Source of the DNA: Pseudobutyrivibrio sp. OR37
Lineage (GTDB): Bacteria; Bacillota; Clostridia; Lachnospirales; Lachnospiraceae
Direction: 5' to 3'
Length of the DNA stretch: 33,088 bases
NCBI RefSeq assembly: GCF_900113655.1
Contig: NZ_FOQF01000034.1
Span: 1-33,088 of the forward strand
A model generated the notes under the pieces. That model saw nothing but the letters and a program-made list of their open reading frames with translations, did not search any database and was not told the origin of the DNA. Each line of letters opens with the position of its first letter. Position 1 is the first letter of the stretch. Both the position numbers and the translations under genes were made by a program. This document shows positions 6,755-14,159 of this stretch, in pieces.

Positions 6755-8203
6755 TTACACTGATTTGACAGCTATACCACTTTCAACAACCTCATCATTG
6801 GCATTCACGCTATCCTGCTCGTTCCCTATCTCTGTTAGATTATTGAGCCATCGCTCTTTCTTTAACCAGAAATGGAAGATTGTAATCTTTATCACGTCCA
6901 AAAGCTTTACGCTCAGATACATCTGTACAGGGCCGATATTTGTAAACTTAGCCAGTGCGAAAAGCATTGGAAGCATAATTACTATGGTGATGCTGGCGTC
7001 TGCATAGGCTCCCATCTTTGTGTCGCCACCAGCTCTTGCAACGGCCTGTTGTGCATTAATAAGTACCCATGCTGGCATAAAGAATGACATCATAATAACC
7101 ATGCTACGACAGATTGCTATTGCGTTTACACTTAGTTTACCAAAAACAATAGGAATAATAGCTGTTGTGCCAAATCCTACAAATGTCATGGCAACTCCAA
7201 AAGTAACCGCTCCTGATAAAAGCCAGTTCTTCTGTCTTCGGGCTTCCTCCAGATTTCCTTCGCCAAGCGTTCTTCCAATAATTACGCTTGTTGCAGAATA
7301 GATTCCACCAAAGGCAACAAAGAAAAGATTGGCAATGGCAAAGCTTGATGCCATACCCGATACAACATCTGCACCACCACGACCATTATAAATAGCTGTT
7401 GTAACTGTCTCTGAAAGAACCCAGGTCATTTCGCAGAACAGCATTAATGAACCCTTCTTAATAATCTCTTTGAATAGAGTAGTATCAATTCTGTATTTAC
7501 TGCCAAAACGAACTGCAAAGTCCGGATTCTTTAACACATAGACAACTGCAAAGATTACAAACTCCACTGTTCTTGCTATAACTGTCGCGTAGGCTGCTCC
7601 CCTTACTCCAAGTGCTGGGAAACCAAAGTGTCCATAGATTAACAAGTAATTAAAGATTGTATTGATAAGTGTTGCTACGATTGTTACATAAAGTGGTATC
7701 CTTACCTCTCCCATATCTCGCAATGAGCTGGCAATACATACTGAACAGGTGAATGGAACACCTATTATAGCCATGATTTTAACGTAGCGTACAGCCTCAT
7801 CCAGGATTAATCCCGCCTGGGTATTTCCTATCAGCATAAGTGATAGTACTGATCTTGGGAATACAACACACACAAGCAAGTATGGTACAAATGCCAATAG
7901 TCCAATTAACAGCTTAAACATGAATGCCTGTTGCATTCCCTTTTTATCCTGTGCACCATAAAACTGCGTAAGGAATATGCCGCCAGACATGCAGATAGTA
8001 TTAGTAAAAATCATAAACACAAACATAACCTGTCCAGCAACATTTACACCAGACATTGAAATATCACCTAAGCCTGATACCATAAAGTTATCTATAAGCG
8101 AAACCATGCTCTGGATCAACTGCTGAAGCATAATTGGCACTGCAATTGTCAGTGCCTTCATATAAAATTTTCTGTTTCCTATTATCTTATTTTTCTGTCT
8201 CAT
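6755..8203 (-). CDS. MATE-family efflux transporter
   Basis: A 482-residue membrane protein with the twelve-helix MATE arrangement in two halves. It starts with FYMKALTIAVPIMLQQLIQSMVS, the usual first-helix region, and has family motifs such as DNFMVSGLGD and, between the halves, segments of the GxASSFAIANLFF type. It exports cationic drugs or metabolites using a sodium or proton gradient; the substrate is unknown. The ATG at 8203 has GGAG about 8 bases upstream. It lies 142 bases downstream of the ABC-F ATPase on the same strand and may share read-through, so the two could form a drug-tolerance pair. The length is normal for the family. Confidence 0.93.
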   Translation of the reverse strand: MRQKNKIIGNRKFYMKALTIAVPIMLQQLIQSMVSLIDNFMVSGLGDISMSGVNVAGQVMFVFMIFTNTICMSGGIFLTQFYGAQDKKGMQQAFMFKLLIGLLAFVPYLLVCVVFPRSVLSLMLIGNTQAGLILDEAVRYVKIMAIIGVPFTCSVCIASSLRDMGEVRIPLYVTIVATLINTIFNYLLIYGHFGFPALGVRGAAYATVIARTVEFVIFAVVYVLKNPDFAVRFGSKYRIDTTLFKEIIKKGSLMLFCEMTWVLSETVTTAIYNGRGGADVVSGMASSFAIANLFFVAFGGIYSATSVIIGRTLGEGNLEEARRQKNWLLSGAVTFGVAMTFVGFGTTAIIPIVFGKLSVNAIAICRSMVIMMSFFMPAWVLINAQQAVARAGGDTKMGAYADASITIVIMLPMLFALAKFTNIGPVQMYLSVKLLDVIKITIFHFWLKKERWLNNLTEIGNEQDSVNANDEVVESGIAVKSV

Positions 8204-8345
8204 TTGTCTTACTCCATAATAATAAAAAAAACTAATTTATGCCATGCCCTACTAAATGATAGATTATCATCAAAACATCTACCCTCATTTTAGTTGCACG
8301 GATTTATACCACTTTTACACCGCTTTCTCTAATGACAGAGCTTTC

Positions 8346-9869
8346 CTAAAGTGTTATTTCCTTTGTTGCCAACTTCTCTCTAAATCTCACATCATGCTCT
8401 ACCAAAAGCATAGTTGGCTTATACTCCTCAATCAATTTTTCAATCTGCATTCGCGAAAAAACGTCAATGTAATTTAGTGGCTCATCCCAAATGTATAAAT
8501 GTGCTGATGTAAGCAAACTTCCCGCTATGAGCACCTTCTTCTTTTGCCCCTCAGAATAGTCCTCTATATTCTTTTCAAACTGAATTCGGCTCATATCAAG
8601 TTGACTCAGTATTGAAAGAAATAAACTGTAATCCAGCCCATTCTTTAATGCGTAATCCCTCAGGCTTCCTCTAAGCCAGGAAGTATCCTGATTGATATAA
8701 GAGATGACAAGATTGGGAGCCACATTAAGTGTCCCTTCTGTTACAAGGTTTGACATAGTAGCCACACCAGCTGTAGCCAAAATCGATTTAATCAAGGTAG
8801 ATTTTCCACTGCCATTTTCACCGCTTAAAAATACTCTCTCTCCTTGAAGCAAATCAAAAGATAAATCATTTACTACAGGCTTTGTACCATCAGTATATCC
8901 AAGGGTTAAATCTTTGCAATCTATAAGCACTTTCTTGTAGTGCTCCATAGGCATTACCTTAAGGTCGATGGGTTCCTCCAAATCCTGAAGCAATCCCTCT
9001 TTCTCTGCTATCTCACGGTCCATTCGCTTTTCGTAGGATTTCACTCTTGCCTGCATCTTCTTGGTCTTAGCGCCAATATAGGATCTTGTAGCAATGCTTC
9101 TGTCATTTTCCTTAACTGGGTCAAAGCCAATCTTTCTAGCCTCTCCCTTGTCAGCCCATCTGGAAGATCTGTCTGCAGTAGCCTTCAGCTTTCCAATTTC
9201 CTTTAAATGCTTTTCATTCTCATGCTTTGAAAATGCATCTGCTTTTGCTTTGTTCTCCCACCAGCTAGAAAAGTTTCCCGCTTGAACCTCTATTGTTGCC
9301 CTATTTAAAACCAACACATGGTCAACACAGACATCCAATAAATCTCTGTCATGGGACACAAGGATAAAGCCTTTTTTGGAAGCCAAATAATTCTTTATAA
9401 TTTCACGAGCCTCCATATCCAGATGATTTGTGGGCTCATCAATTAACAGGAAATCATTTTCTCCAGAAAATAAAACTGCAAGCATGACCTTGGTTCTCTC
9501 ACCAAAGCTCAAGGTCTTAAAGGGTCTGTAAAGCAGCTCAGCATCTATGGAGAGCTGAGGCAATTCACACATAACTCTCCAGCTTTCCACCGATGGCTTC
9601 CATTTTTCCATAAGCTCGTCCGCAGTCTTTTCCAAATCAGCGTCGCTAACCTTGTATGGAAAATAATCAAAAACCATATTTGTAGATATGCGTCCCTCGT
9701 AGTCATATCTTCCCAATAACAAATTCAAAAAAGTTGTCTTACCTTTACCATTTCTGCCAATAAATCCCAGTTTCCAATTGGTATCTATAGAAAAGGAAAC
9801 ATTTTCAAAAATATTGTCAAAGCTTCCTTCATATGCAAAGGTAAGATTAGTAATATTTATTTGTGCCAT
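8346..9869 (-). CDS. ABC-F ribosome-protection ATPase, Lsa type
   Basis: A 507-residue protein with two ABC ATPase domains and no membrane segment, as in ABC-F proteins that bind the ribosome and displace antibiotics. Domain 1 has Walker A GRNGKGKT (38-45), signature LSFGERTK (120-127) and Walker B LLIDEPTNHLD (141-151). A charged linker (about 200-310) is the antibiotic-resistance domain. Domain 2 has GENGSGKST (350-358), a SEGQ signature and IWDEPLNYID. The start LTFAYEGSFDNIFENVSF is typical of the Lsa group, linked to lincosamide, pleuromutilin and streptogramin A resistance; the actual spectrum cannot be read from sequence. GGAGG lies 5 bases before the ATG. A long leader with a terminator precedes it. 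Confidence 0.9.
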   Translation of the reverse strand: MAQINITNLTFAYEGSFDNIFENVSFSIDTNWKLGFIGRNGKGKTTFLNLLLGRYDYEGRISTNMVFDYFPYKVSDADLEKTADELMEKWKPSVESWRVMCELPQLSIDAELLYRPFKTLSFGERTKVMLAVLFSGENDFLLIDEPTNHLDMEAREIIKNYLASKKGFILVSHDRDLLDVCVDHVLVLNRATIEVQAGNFSSWWENKAKADAFSKHENEKHLKEIGKLKATADRSSRWADKGEARKIGFDPVKENDRSIATRSYIGAKTKKMQARVKSYEKRMDREIAEKEGLLQDLEEPIDLKVMPMEHYKKVLIDCKDLTLGYTDGTKPVVNDLSFDLLQGERVFLSGENGSGKSTLIKSILATAGVATMSNLVTEGTLNVAPNLVISYINQDTSWLRGSLRDYALKNGLDYSLFLSILSQLDMSRIQFEKNIEDYSEGQKKKVLIAGSLLTSAHLYIWDEPLNYIDVFSRMQIEKLIEEYKPTMLLVEHDVRFREKLATKEITL

Positions 9870-9892
9870 AAAAACCTCCAGTCCCCTGACAT

Positions 9893-9932
9893 AAAAAACG
9901 AGCCTGCTTTTGCGTACGCAAAAACAGACTCG
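9893..9932 (-). terminator. attenuator-type terminator just before the ABC-F start codon
   Basis: On the minus strand CGAGTCTGTTTTTGCG (9932-9917) pairs with 9914-9899 over 14-16 bp, counting two G-U pairs, and is followed by TTTTTT. It ends only 24 bases before the ABC-F start, inside the gene's own leader, so it must be overcome for expression. Confidence 0.85.
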
Positions 9933-10237
9933 CTAAAAAATCCTATATAATCACCTATTGGTGCAGATAAGGATACAAAAGCGATAATCTAATTTAAGCG
10001 TACACAAACTAGCCTGTTCATCAGGCAAAAATCATTTTAGTTATTGTGGGGTAACTTAAGAAATAACCCACAATAATCCTGCTTTACAGGACAGCATTTC
10101 TCTTTCAGATAAATGCTGTTATTGTCCGTTTCTTGTCTTCCGACAAAAAACAAGAGCCTGTGTGATTACTTAAATTAAACTATCTTGTTCTCATTTCCTC
10201 ACCCACACACATCAACCAGTGTGTTCTTTCTCTAATT
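9899..10237 (-). ncRNA. structured 5' leader of the ABC-F gene, candidate antibiotic-responsive attenuator
   Basis: Between the promoter and the ABC-F gene lie about 340 bases with at least six hairpins on the minus strand. They include ACACAC/GTGTGT around 10203-10223, a 9-bp stem with ACAGCATTT, a 10-bp stem with TTATTGTGGG (10077 to 10041), GCCTG/CAGGC near 10012-10026 and CACC/GGTG near 9953-9964, ending in the terminator. A tiny reading frame (10180-10194) sits near the 5' end. CAGGCTC, just after that frame, resembles the 3' arm of the terminator and could pair with its 5' arm as an antiterminator. ABC-F resistance genes are known to be controlled by ribosome stalling on such leaders. 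Confidence 0.65.
10180..10194 (-). CDS. putative leader peptide MRTR
   Basis: ATG AGA ACA AGA TAG encodes four residues, about 45 bases after the predicted transcription start. GGTGAGG lies directly upstream and could serve as ribosome site, though the spacing is short. Its position in the ABC-F leader fits an upstream ORF whose translation is arrested by antibiotic. The peptide is too short to prove by sequence alone. Confidence 0.4.
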   Translation of the reverse strand: MRTR

Positions 10238-10243
10238 TTCTAC

Positions 10244-10272
10244 AATATACCACAATTGTTGTCTTGTTACAA
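10244..10272 (-). promoter_or_regulatory. promoter of the ABC-F leader
   Basis: On the minus strand TTGTAA (10267-10272) and TATATT (10244-10249) are 17 bases apart. This places the transcript start near 10237 and gives a leader of about 370 nt to the ABC-F start codon. Confidence 0.65.
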
Positions 10273-10277
10273 CCCCA

Positions 10278-10445
10278 TCATTTCATTACTCTTTTAGGCC
10301 ACTTGCAAATACCTACCTCCAGCGCTCGTTCATCCTTAAGATGAAAATCCGCATGCTGACAGTACCAACAACCCCTTATACTAGGTATCGCATCCTCCCT
10401 TGGAGAAATTTTATAGAATTGATATATTTTCTCCACTTTGAGCAT
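10278..10445 (-). CDS. 55-residue Cys/His-containing protein, unknown
   Basis: A short frame with the segment GCWYCQHADFHLKDER and a later Cys in EVGICKWPKR. The CxxCxH...H...C spacing could bind a metal such as zinc. No family was recognised. It begins 16 bases after the methyltransferase stop and on the same strand, so it may be the last gene of that operon. However, there is no clear ribosome site and a stop codon directly precedes the ATG. It could therefore be the C-terminal remainder of a longer gene. Its stop lies 5 bases upstream of the ABC-F promoter. Confidence 0.4.
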   Translation of the reverse strand: MLKVEKIYQFYKISPREDAIPSIRGCWYCQHADFHLKDERALEVGICKWPKRVMK

Positions 10446-10461
10446 TTATTATTTTAAAGAT

Positions 10462-11148
10462 TTAACCTTTTCTGCACTGAAAAATAGCAATGCTCTCAAC
10501 ATTAGATACGGTTACATCATGGTATAAGTTCTTTAGTCTCTGTTCTAGAGAGGTAATTGTATCAAAAGGTTTAGTAAAGAACCCACTTTTTATATAAAAT
10601 CTGTTAATCATCTTATCAGTATGTAGGTTTGAGCCTTCAACATAAAAACAACCGGTAAAAATGCCTCCTGGTTTTAAGACTCTATATGTTTCCCTAAAAG
10701 CAGCTTCTTTATCTGGAAAAGCATGGAATCCATTTAGAGAAACCACTACATCAAATGTATCATCTTCAAAAGGTAAATCTCCCACATCACCTTGTAGGAA
10801 AGAAATGTTTTTTATTCCCATTTCGTCAGCTCGTTGTGAGGCTGAAACCATCATGTTTTCGGAATAATCTAGGCAAGTTATCTCGGCATTTGGAAGAGTT
10901 TTCCATATGGGCATTGAAAGGCCCCCAGTCCCTACGGGAACTTCTAAAAGTCTACCATTAAAATCTGCTGGTATCATTTCAAATGATCTAGACTGGTATT
11001 CCAGAGCATCTTCACGATTCATATTCCAAACAATCTTTGTTACAAACCTACCCATTAACGTGCTACAGGTCATCATCCCATCATAAAAACTATGTGCTTT
11101 CCCCAAACTCTTATAAGCACTTTTTATTTCTGTTTTTCTATCTGCCAT
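10462..11148 (-). CDS. class I SAM-dependent methyltransferase
   Basis: A 228-residue Rossmann-fold methyltransferase of the Methyltransf_11/UbiE-like type. Motif I reads LLEVPVGTGGLSMPIW (a variant of the E/DxGxGxG loop), acidic LDYSEN follows as motif II, and DVVVSLNGFHAFPDKEAAFRE and RVLKPGGIFTGCFY form the later motifs. The substrate is unknown. It starts 17 bases after the DUF6796-like membrane protein stops, so the two are co-transcribed. An isolated copy of its last 12 codons occurs at 6385-6426, implying a lost paralogue. Confidence 0.85.
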   Translation of the reverse strand: MADRKTEIKSAYKSLGKAHSFYDGMMTCSTLMGRFVTKIVWNMNREDALEYQSRSFEMIPADFNGRLLEVPVGTGGLSMPIWKTLPNAEITCLDYSENMMVSASQRADEMGIKNISFLQGDVGDLPFEDDTFDVVVSLNGFHAFPDKEAAFRETYRVLKPGGIFTGCFYVEGSNLHTDKMINRFYIKSGFFTKPFDTITSLEQRLKNLYHDVTVSNVESIAIFQCRKG

Positions 11149-11165
11149 AGATTCCTCCCTGATAG

Positions 11166-11846
11166 TTATACTCTCTCCTCGTCATTAACTAAAGAAAAAG
11201 CACAAATCAAGTACATAAGTAACCATCCGAATGATTCAAATCCTGAATCGGATCCTTCAGAAATGTAATTCATAAGCTGACCCAAAAGTGCAGTAATTAC
11301 AGGGCAACAAATGATTCCAATTATTTTAACTGGAATCATCTTTTTTAGAATCATTCCAATCCAGGCTATAGTTACGAATACATCACATACTATAAAACCT
11401 ACAGCTAATGGTACCGCAATACTTTTTAATACTCTGAGAACCATATTTACAGAGGTTTGAACATCTCCAGTTACTTCCATTCCAGCGTTGAATACAACGG
11501 GAAGCATACATATTCCTATATGAATAAATGCGAAGTAGAGAATACCGGCCCAATTTGCTATTTTGAAGAGTTTAAATAGTTTTGAATATCCTAGTTTGTA
11601 TTTTTTATCTAATACGCTGATTACTTCCACAGCACCTACGGCAAATAGTGCAGCACACATAAAGCCTAATATAGAAGATGTTGCATATCTCCAATCAGGT
11701 ACTACATTCCAAGTGATTCCCATATATGCTTCAGGTGAGCTGGAGGTACTAAATGTTTTGTAACCCAGCAGATAATCACCTATCATAGCTAAAATCATCG
11801 AATATACGCCAAACATAATCTTCTGGCGTGATGTAAGGTTATTCAT
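11166..11846 (-). CDS. six- or seven-helix membrane protein (DUF6796-like)
   Basis: A 226-residue integral membrane protein. The N-terminal helix contains MILAMIGDYLLGYKTF, followed by several further hydrophobic helices and a C-terminal LLMYLICAFSLVNDEERV. The GDYLLGY motif resembles DUF6796 proteins of Firmicutes, whose function is unknown. The gene sits between the HMA metal-binding protein (22 bases upstream) and the methyltransferase (17 bases downstream), which suggests one operon under the metal-responsive-looking promoter at 12258-12289. The DUF name is given from memory of the motif and is tentative. Confidence 0.65.
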   Translation of the reverse strand: MNNLTSRQKIMFGVYSMILAMIGDYLLGYKTFSTSSSPEAYMGITWNVVPDWRYATSSILGFMCAALFAVGAVEVISVLDKKYKLGYSKLFKLFKIANWAGILYFAFIHIGICMLPVVFNAGMEVTGDVQTSVNMVLRVLKSIAVPLAVGFIVCDVFVTIAWIGMILKKMIPVKIIGIICCPVITALLGQLMNYISEGSDSGFESFGWLLMYLICAFSLVNDEERV

Positions 11847-11868
11847 ACTAATATCCCCCCAGATAGTT

Positions 11869-12120
11869 TTAGAACAATCCTAAGAATTTCTTTTTATATG
11901 GCTCTGAACTTACTGATTGTACTGTGTAGCCCGTTTCTCCAATAGCAGCTATAAGTTTTTTCTCGTCAGGTGTTTGTTCTGTGACAAATGAGCTTTCGCC
12001 CTTAGTGTGAGAACTTTTTACCTTCTGAGCATTTGGAATGATCTTTCTGATTGCATCGTTTACATGGGCTTCACACATACCGCACATCATTCCATCAATT
12101 TTCAATATTGTTTTTGTCAT
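11869..12120 (-). CDS. heavy-metal-associated (HMA) domain protein
   Basis: An 83-residue protein with the ferredoxin-like HMA fold and the metal-binding motif GMMCGMCEAHV near residues 10-20, in which Cys13 and Cys16 would bind Cu(I) or a similar soft metal. It lacks the ATPase domains of a pump, so it is a chaperone or scavenger. The C-terminal tail EPYKKKFLGLF extends beyond the usual 65-70 residues. GAGGAAA precedes the ATG. It follows a 28-residue membrane peptide gene by 19 bases and a promoter that overlaps an inverted repeat, consistent with metal-regulated expression. The metal is not known. Confidence 0.85.
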   Translation of the reverse strand: MTKTILKIDGMMCGMCEAHVNDAIRKIIPNAQKVKSSHTKGESSFVTEQTPDEKKLIAAIGETGYTVQSVSSEPYKKKFLGLF

Positions 12121-12139
12121 TGGTATTTCCTCAATTTCT

Positions 12140-12226
12140 TTAATGTTTATGTTTGCGTAAATAATATTGCTGCCAAATTAAAGCTCCAACAATAAATATA
12201 ATCGAAAGAATCTGAATAAGTGTCAT
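12140..12226 (-). CDS. 28-residue single-helix membrane protein
   Basis: The sequence begins MTLIQILSIIFIVGALIWQQ and ends YLRKHKH: one membrane helix with a basic cytoplasmic tail. A strong AGGAGG lies 8 bases before the ATG, which supports real translation despite the size. It is the first gene of the HMA operon. Tiny membrane proteins of this kind occur beside metal-handling genes in Lachnospiraceae, for example near feo loci, but no named family can be assigned. Confidence 0.65.
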   Translation of the reverse strand: MTLIQILSIIFIVGALIWQQYYLRKHKH

Positions 12227-12257
12227 AGTAAGCACCTCCTCTTCTATCTCTATATTT

Positions 12258-12289
12258 ATTATATCGCTAAAGGTTAGTTTTGTCTAACC
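12258..12289 (-). promoter_or_regulatory. promoter of the HMA operon overlapped by an inverted repeat
   Basis: On the minus strand TAGACA (12281-12286) and TATAAT (12258-12263) are 17 bases apart. GGTTAG and CTAACC (12272-12277 and 12284-12289) form a 6-bp inverted repeat across the -35. The half-sites resemble those of DtxR/MntR-type metal repressors (GGTTAG...CTAACC), but the spacing of 6 differs from the classic box, so the regulator is uncertain. Confidence 0.6.
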
Positions 12290-12294
12290 AAAAA

Positions 12295-12340
12295 ATAAAA
12301 AGATTATGATGGTGATTTTTCAACATCATAATCTTTTTAT
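12295..12340 (-). terminator. bidirectional intrinsic terminator
   Basis: Perfect 17-bp arms (ATAAAAAGATTATGATG at 12295-12311 and the complement at 12324-12340) with T runs in both directions. It lies directly after the stop of the EamA remnant on the minus strand. Confidence 0.85.
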
Positions 12341-12341
12341 T

Positions 12342-12410
12342 TTATAGGACTAATAATAGGGTTCCTGTACCAATCAATGCACATCCCATCAGCGATTTTT
12401 TTATGAGTTC
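12342..12410 (-). pseudogene. C-terminal remnant of a second EamA transporter gene
   Basis: The last 21 codons plus stop read IKKSLMGCALIGTGTLLLVL, nearly identical to the end of the intact EamA protein at 2577 (IKSLAGCALIGAGTLLLVL). No other part of the transporter is present. Upstream it runs into a DUF4186 remnant, so two unrelated genes were fused by deletion. Confidence 0.75.
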
Positions 12411-12427
12411 ATCTATAAAATCTTTGC

Positions 12428-12574
12428 CTAAATATCTGCAGCGTGATCTCTTATAGTATCTAGCCCTTTCTCATGTATATAGTCTATATCTTTTTGCTTT
12501 AATTTAAAACTTGTCCTAAATTTAGAATTGCCCAGCCGTGTAAATAGCTGAGCAAACCACTCTTCTCTTGTCAT
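12428..12574 (-). pseudogene. N-terminal remnant of a DUF4186 protein, frameshifted
   Basis: Forty-eight codons starting MTREEWFAQLFTRLGNSKF and continuing FKLKQKDIDYIHEKGLDTIR then DHAADI, the conserved N-terminal half of DUF4186 proteins. A TAG ends the frame; one base over, the reading continues FRQRF, as expected for the family, so a frameshift is likely. The Cys-containing C-terminal half (RGHPVF...CC.GC in the family) is missing, replaced by the EamA tail. No ribosome site is present. DUF4186 has no known function. Confidence 0.65.
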
Positions 12575-12581
12575 ATAAATT

Positions 12582-12794
12582 TTATTTAAAAAGGCCTCCT
12601 GCAATATCTTTGATTTCTTTCATGTCAATCTTACCGTCAGCTAAAGCTTCTTTTACCTTTTTAACATCAGCCTCATCGACCTTTACACCAGCTTTGTCTA
12701 ATAGCTCTTTTGCCTGTTTGACATCTGCAGACTTAAGCTTGTCTAAAAGGTCCTTGTTACCTGCTACCTTAGTAATAATATCCTTAACATCCAT
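12582..12794 (-). CDS. 70-residue charged helical protein, unknown
   Basis: A small, strongly charged, Lys/Asp-rich protein predicted to be mostly helical: a repeating pattern of VKDIITKV, LLDKLKSADVKQAKELLDKA and VKKVKEALADGKID, ending in GGLFK. The pattern of short amphipathic helices ending in a Gly-rich tail is seen in small Lachnospiraceae proteins without assigned function. AAGGGGG precedes the ATG by 8 bases. It follows the Dabb gene by 27 bases and is probably in the same transcript. No motif indicates a reaction. Confidence 0.65.
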   Translation of the reverse strand: MDVKDIITKVAGNKDLLDKLKSADVKQAKELLDKAGVKVDEADVKKVKEALADGKIDMKEIKDIAGGLFK

Positions 12795-12821
12795 TTCAAA
12801 AACCCCCTTTTTAAAATGATT

Positions 12822-13124
12822 TTATAGTTCATATTCTACATGAGTTGTTGTATCCACGAAAGGCACAATAGCATCCTTTGTGGCAGCAAGACGAAGCTCG
12901 TGCTTTTGATATTGTTTTAAAGCATCTTCACTCTCAAAGATGGCTTCTGCTGTTACATCGCCATTTGATGAGCTAAGACATTCTGTGCACACTACAATGC
13001 TTTCAAGTCCTGGAATATTACCATTTAATCCCTCAAGCTTTGTCTTTATGTTTGCCTTGATAGCGCCTAAGTTTGGGCCAAAGCACTTGTCCTGTAACTT
13101 CCAGATTATGACTTGTTTTATCAT
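12822..13124 (-). CDS. Dabb-family stress-responsive A/B barrel protein
   Basis: A 100-residue protein with the Dabb (dimeric alpha/beta barrel) pattern: an N-terminal strand IKQVIIWKL, a central PGLESIVVCTEC and the characteristic C-terminal DALKQYQKHELRLAATKDAIVPFVDTTTHVEY. In the family, the HxxH/K near the helix and the VD..THVEY strand are conserved. Most members have no proven reaction; some plant and fungal ones are cyclases or stress proteins. It heads a two-gene unit with the 70-residue protein. Confidence 0.88.
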   Translation of the reverse strand: MIKQVIIWKLQDKCFGPNLGAIKANIKTKLEGLNGNIPGLESIVVCTECLSSSNGDVTAEAIFESEDALKQYQKHELRLAATKDAIVPFVDTTTHVEYEL

Positions 13125-13317
13125 TTAAATAATTCGCTCCAATTTCTATCTCTAATGAATATTAGTTTATCACTTAAGAAGCTTTTCTTCCACCTTGTAT
13201 ATAAGCTAGTAAATAGATTATAACAGATGGTGAAATAAATTAATTTTGTATGATTATGCGATTATACAAACCTGTGATACAATTGGTCTGTTAACTATAG
13301 AAATATGTGAGGTTAAT

Positions 13318-14127
13318 ATGGGATTATTTAATAAGGATGTAAAGAACGAAAATAAAGTATCAGATATAAGCGCTACAACAGAAGAATCAAGAGTCAATAA
13401 GAGATTATATCTTGTTGATTATGAGAATGTTTCAGATGCTGGTCTGGTTGGTGTTGATCAATTATCTGGTAATGATATTGTTGTAATCTTTTATGGTTCG
13501 AAGGTAAAATCCGTTGCCTATGAATCGCTTATAGCTATAACTAGCTCCACAGCAAATATAGAGCACGTAAAAGCCGAAAAGACTGCAAAGAATTATTTGG
13601 ATTTCCAACTAACAACATATCTTGGATATAAGTTGGGCCAAAATTCATATGATGAAATATATGTTATTAGTAAAGATTCTGGATTTGATGCTGTGGTAGA
13701 TTTTTGGACAGAAAAGGAATACTCAATAAAGCGTCAGGAATCAATTGTAATAAAAGAAAAAGTGGTTGAAGAAATATCTGAAGAGCAGCCAAAGGCTAGA
13801 CCTAGAAGAACTTACACAAGACGGGCTGGTAATTCTGGAAGAACAACCACAAGAACCGTAAGACAAAAGGTAGTAACAAAACCTCAGACAAAGAAGTCTA
13901 GAACTACTACTCGACCTACTGTTACTGATAAGCAAAAAGCTGAACTCAGAGCTGCACTTAAGGGTGCTGAGCTAAGTGCACCAGACTATAAGAAAGTATA
14001 TGATGCATTTGCATCTTGCGAAAATGCATCTGCTTACAATAATAAACTTCAAAAATCACTTAGCAATGATAAGACTAGTGTAGTTTATAAAGCTACATCA
14101 AAAATCTTTGAAAATGCTAAGAAGTAA
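13318..14127 (+). CDS. PIN/NYN-like nuclease-fold protein with basic C-terminal tail
   Basis: A 269-residue protein. Residues about 30-145 form a PIN-like domain: YLVDYENVSDAG carries the first acidic residues, and IYVISKDSGFDAVVDFW carries the later Asp pair, as in NYN/PIN RNases that use Mg ions. A long Arg/Lys/Thr-rich linker (about residues 160-205) is probably disordered and nucleic-acid binding, followed by a helical C-terminal domain. The ATG at 13318 (MGLFNKD) is chosen over 13246 because GTGAGG is just upstream and an extended -10 (TGATACAAT, 13276-13284) lies between the two candidate starts. It is transcribed alone and ends at a strong terminator. Confidence 0.78.
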   Translation: MGLFNKDVKNENKVSDISATTEESRVNKRLYLVDYENVSDAGLVGVDQLSGNDIVVIFYGSKVKSVAYESLIAITSSTANIEHVKAEKTAKNYLDFQLTTYLGYKLGQNSYDEIYVISKDSGFDAVVDFWTEKEYSIKRQESIVIKEKVVEEISEEQPKARPRRTYTRRAGNSGRTTTRTVRQKVVTKPQTKKSRTTTRPTVTDKQKAELRAALKGAELSAPDYKKVYDAFASCENASAYNNKLQKSLSNDKTSVVYKATSKIFENAKK

Positions 14128-14131
14128 AATG

Positions 14132-14155
14132 GGCTGCCTTATCGGCAGCCTTTTT
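14132..14155 (+). terminator. intrinsic terminator of the PIN-like gene
   Basis: GGCTGCC (14132-14138) pairs with GGCAGCC (14144-14150), followed by TTTTT, immediately after the stop codon. Confidence 0.92.
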
Positions 14156-14159
14156 GAGA

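Noticed and set aside
8940-9285. Plus-strand frames within the ABC-F gene
   Set aside because: They are antisense to a well-conserved gene and have no start signals or family features.
13246-13317. Extended N-terminus of the PIN-like protein
   Set aside because: An extended -10 promoter element lies inside this stretch, and MGLFNKD at 13318 has the ribosome site.
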